From the NCBI RefSeq assembly GCF_018383585.1, contig NZ_JAHAMK010000001.1, positions 299,018 to 363,017 on the forward strand: DNA of 64,000 nt, read 5' to 3'. The DNA comes from Microvirga sp. 3-52 (GTDB lineage: Bacteria > Pseudomonadota > Alphaproteobacteria > Rhizobiales > Beijerinckiaceae). The notes below the pieces were generated by a model. That model searched no databases. It saw only the letters and a program-made list of their open reading frames with translations, and was not told where the DNA came from. Numbering within the stretch: position 1 is the stretch's first letter; every line of letters begins with the position of its first letter. Below are positions 62,081 to 64,000 of the stretch, one piece after another. The position numbers were made by a program, and so were the translations under genes.

Positions 62081-63049
62081 GTGAGCATGATGGCGGCTGC
62101 CTCTCCGATCGCCTTTCTCGATCTTCCGCAAATCGAGGAGCGCCTCAAAGGCCTTGATCTGGTCGGCCTGATGGAGGGTGCATTCGCGGCCTTCTCCCGT
62201 GGTGAGGCGGTGGTGCCGACACCCGGTGAACTGCTCCTCAGGGATCCGCCGGGCGAGGTTCATATCAAGTACGGGTATCTGACTGGAAGCGATACCTACG
62301 TGATCAAGATTGCTTCCGGATTCTGGAACAATCCGGAAAGAGGCCTCAGCAGCAGCGATGGCCTCCTTCTCGTCTTTAGAAAGGAGACGGGCGAGCTGGC
62401 CGCGGTGCTCAACGACAGGGGGCGGCTGACGGATCTGCGCACGGCTGCTGCAGGCGCGGTTGCTGCAAAGCACCTCGCTCCCGAGAGAGTCGATGCGATC
62501 GGTGTTCTCGGCTGCGGCATACAGGCGGACCTGCAGGTGCAATTGCTGCAATCCGTGCGGCCCTGCCGCGACATCGTGGTCTGGGGGCGCAATCCGGAGC
62601 GTGCATCGGCCTATGCGAGACGGATGCAGGACAAGGACTTTTCCGTCGAGATCGTATCATCGCCGTCAGAGGTTGCGTCTCGCTGCCGTCTGATCGTCAC
62701 CGCAACCGCAAGCCCGTCGCCACTGCTCCAATGGAGCGATCTTCACCCAGGCACTCATGTTACTGCCATCGGGGCCGACAGCGCCAACAAGCAGGAACTC
62801 GATGAGACGATCATCCGTAATGCCGACGCTGTTGTGACTGACAGCAGGGTCCAGGCCCGGTCGCGCGGCGAGTTGGGGCGCGCCTTCGGGGTCGATATCA
62901 ATGCTATGAACAGAGTGATCGAGATCGGCGAGATCGTTCTGGAAACGGCGAAGGGGCGTGTGAAACCGGACCAGATTACCGTATCGACCTTCTCAGGATT
63001 GGCTGTTCAGGACATCGCGATCGCATCGGCGGTTCTGAAGCAGCCATGA
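62081..63049 (+). CDS. Ornithine cyclodeaminase/mu-crystallin family protein (EutC/BhcD-like)
   Basis: 322 residues from a GTG at 62081 (an ATG at 62087 is also possible). Motifs: EVHIKYGYLTGSDTYVIKIA, GRLTDLRTAAAGAVAAKHLA and the Rossmann segment AIGVLGCGIQADLQVQLLQ. Family members reduce imines or cyclise ornithine with NAD(H). Paired with a dehydratase, it could take the imine made by dehydration and reduce it to an amino acid, as BhcD does with iminosuccinate. Last gene of the operon, convergent with a small membrane protein. Confidence 0.9.
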   Translation: MSMMAAASPIAFLDLPQIEERLKGLDLVGLMEGAFAAFSRGEAVVPTPGELLLRDPPGEVHIKYGYLTGSDTYVIKIASGFWNNPERGLSSSDGLLLVFRKETGELAAVLNDRGRLTDLRTAAAGAVAAKHLAPERVDAIGVLGCGIQADLQVQLLQSVRPCRDIVVWGRNPERASAYARRMQDKDFSVEIVSSPSEVASRCRLIVTATASPSPLLQWSDLHPGTHVTAIGADSANKQELDETIIRNADAVVTDSRVQARSRGELGRAFGVDINAMNRVIEIGEIVLETAKGRVKPDQITVSTFSGLAVQDIAIASAVLKQP

Positions 63050-63064
63050 GGCGAATTCCGTCGT

Positions 63065-63667
63065 TCAGGCTGTCCGCGCGATGCGATCAATCAGAGCATC
63101 GATGTCCGCGATCTTCTTGAGACGGCGCTTGCATTGCCGGTCGAGATACCAGGCTCTGCCAATACTGAGGCCGAGAAAGGGCAGGGCCCAGAGGATGCTC
63201 ACCGCATCAAGCAGAACCAAGCCCAGAAACGCGATGGAGAGAATCCATGCTTCCATCCGCCCAAAGCCTTCCGTCAGCCCGTTCTTCACCAGCAATTGCT
63301 GTCGCTCCATCAGAAGGTGAGCCTTGGCGTGGTCCATTCTGGACCTTTGCGCGACGGAGGGAAGAGCGCTGCGCAGGTTCCCGAGAGCCGCTTCGATATC
63401 CGTCAGGCGCGCTGCTCGTTCCGGCGTTTCGGGCTCTCGCGGAATTGGGACGAAAGCTGCAGCGATGCGGCGGTAGAACGCCACGAGCGCAGGCGGATGG
63501 TTATCCTGTTCGGTCCCGCACGGGCTGGATTGAAAGTTGCCCGTGATGCGGTTGCGGATCTGGACAACAACCGCCCCATCCTTGTTTCGCTCGTTTCTTT
63601 GAAAGGAACTGGCGACATGCTCGGCGATCGCAAGTTCCACCGCGGCCTCAGCCCTGTCCGTCGACAT
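63065..63667 (-). CDS. Membrane protein of unknown function
   Basis: 200 residues from the ATG at 63665-63667, preceded by AAGGAGG with 7 nt spacing; the frame is open 52 codons further up without support. The N-terminal ~125 residues are soluble and Arg/Glu-rich, then come two close TM helices (WILSIAFLGLVLLDAVSILW, ALPFLGLSIGRAW) and a basic C-terminal tail (DRQCKRRLKKIADID). No family recognised. Confidence 0.7.
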   Translation of the reverse strand: MSTDRAEAAVELAIAEHVASSFQRNERNKDGAVVVQIRNRITGNFQSSPCGTEQDNHPPALVAFYRRIAAAFVPIPREPETPERAARLTDIEAALGNLRSALPSVAQRSRMDHAKAHLLMERQQLLVKNGLTEGFGRMEAWILSIAFLGLVLLDAVSILWALPFLGLSIGRAWYLDRQCKRRLKKIADIDALIDRIARTA

Positions 63668-63871
63668 CAACAGCCTCCTTCGCCTCTGGTGCTTCGGTGG
63701 GGAACGGGCCGTGTTGGTGAAGCGAAATGCACAGGCCGAAACATCCGGCAGCGCCAATGTGGCGGCTTCCTCAAGGTGAAGGAGCATGGTTAATGGATGG
63801 TTAAGCTTGGCGCCAACCTCCACAGTATCAGGGAGATCACGCGCCCTTTCATCGGGAATGCCGATCGCTCT

Positions 63872-64000
63872 TCAGCGCTGATCGCCCGGGAGCATGTCTG
63901 CGAGATCCTGGAGGAACTTGATGGACGCGGGCGGCCGGCCCTCCTGTTCCGCGATCTTGATGATGTTGTGCAGGATATGGGCGATCTCGCTCAGCTTGGC
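63872..64000 (-). CDS. C-terminal end of an unidentified protein (5' part outside window)
   Basis: The last 42 codons of a minus-strand frame that stays open to the window edge and stops at 63872-63874. The peptide is helical: AKLSEIAHILHNIIKIAEQE, then GRPPASIKFLQDLADMLPG. Codon use matches neighbouring genes. No family can be named from this fragment. The gap 63668-63871 shows nothing else. Confidence 0.55.
   Translation of the reverse strand, partial: AKLSEIAHILHNIIKIAEQEGRPPASIKFLQDLADMLPGDQR

Noticed and set aside
61114-63049. Ectoine/hydroxyectoine degradation (eutB-eutC)
   Set aside because: The essential eutA, doeA and doeB-type genes are missing and aminotransferases are present instead. 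Only the two-gene resemblance remains.
61114-63049. Beta-hydroxyaspartate cycle (bhcB-bhcD)
   Set aside because: No BhcC aldolase and no class V BhcA aminotransferase in the neighbourhood, so the full cycle cannot be claimed.

Overview
This 64 kb window reads as chromosomal DNA of a GC-rich, aerobic alphaproteobacterium, most likely a soil or plant-associated member of the Hyphomicrobiales (a Microvirga/Methylobacteriaceae-like organism is my best guess from protein style; no rRNA or other marker gene is present). The pointers are a coxMNOP-like terminal oxidase operon, an EcfG-type stress promoter, many TRAP and ABC solute importers, and several FCD-GntR, Lrp and GlxA-type regulators. I saw no tRNA, rRNA, insertion sequence, prophage or CRISPR array.

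Layout. 1-9.4 kb: a truncated GlxA-type regulator, a secreted TPR protein, a FecR protein with a CHASE2 nucleotide cyclase, trans-aconitate methyltransferase, a second nucleotide cyclase and an M20 dipeptidase. 9.5-14.9 kb: a DUF2189 membrane protein convergent with a five-gene cytochrome oxidase operon that has two subunit III-type proteins. 15.4-21.7 kb: the overlapping tamA-tamB pair for outer-membrane protein assembly. 21.8-28.1 kb: a solitary Bug-type binding protein, then metI, two flavin monooxygenases and metQ, with a divergent Lrp-type regulator. Two copies of the same 18-bp palindrome lie in the metQ-lrp gap. This looks like an organosulfur scavenging locus, and it lacks the MetN ATPase.

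28.4-34.1 kb: a GntR repressor divergent from TRAP dctPQM, kduI, kduD and kdgF, a pathway for importing unsaturated uronates and converting them to 2-keto-3-deoxygluconate. 34.4-42.5 kb: the most striking signalling locus. A candidate EcfG (general stress) promoter precedes a 1949-residue soluble hybrid kinase built on a HAMP array of 92-residue repeats, with GAF, kinase and three receiver domains. It overlaps by 4 nt a second REC-PAS-kinase-REC protein. 43-50.8 kb: two divergent sugar-acid gene sets, one with an SDR, an FAD-linked dehydrogenase and an enolase-superfamily enzyme, the other with TRAP dctQMP and a DenD-like dehydrogenase.

50.9-56.7 kb: small membrane and hypothetical proteins, a globin-coupled chemoreceptor, an HtrA-like protein that has lost its catalytic triad but kept a PDZ domain, an aldo/keto reductase and an inositol-phosphatase-family enzyme. 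56.7-63.0 kb: a catabolic island I cannot assign to a known pathway. It holds a YheO/DauR-type regulator, two paralogous VioD-like PLP enzymes transcribed divergently across a 15-bp palindrome, an M20 hydrolase, a EutB/BhcB-like PLP dehydratase and an ornithine cyclodeaminase/iminosuccinate reductase-like enzyme, with overlapping or near-abutting genes. The window ends with a small membrane protein and the tail of an unidentified gene. Starts were re-chosen by ribosome-binding site and family alignment wherever the longest open frame looked over-extended.
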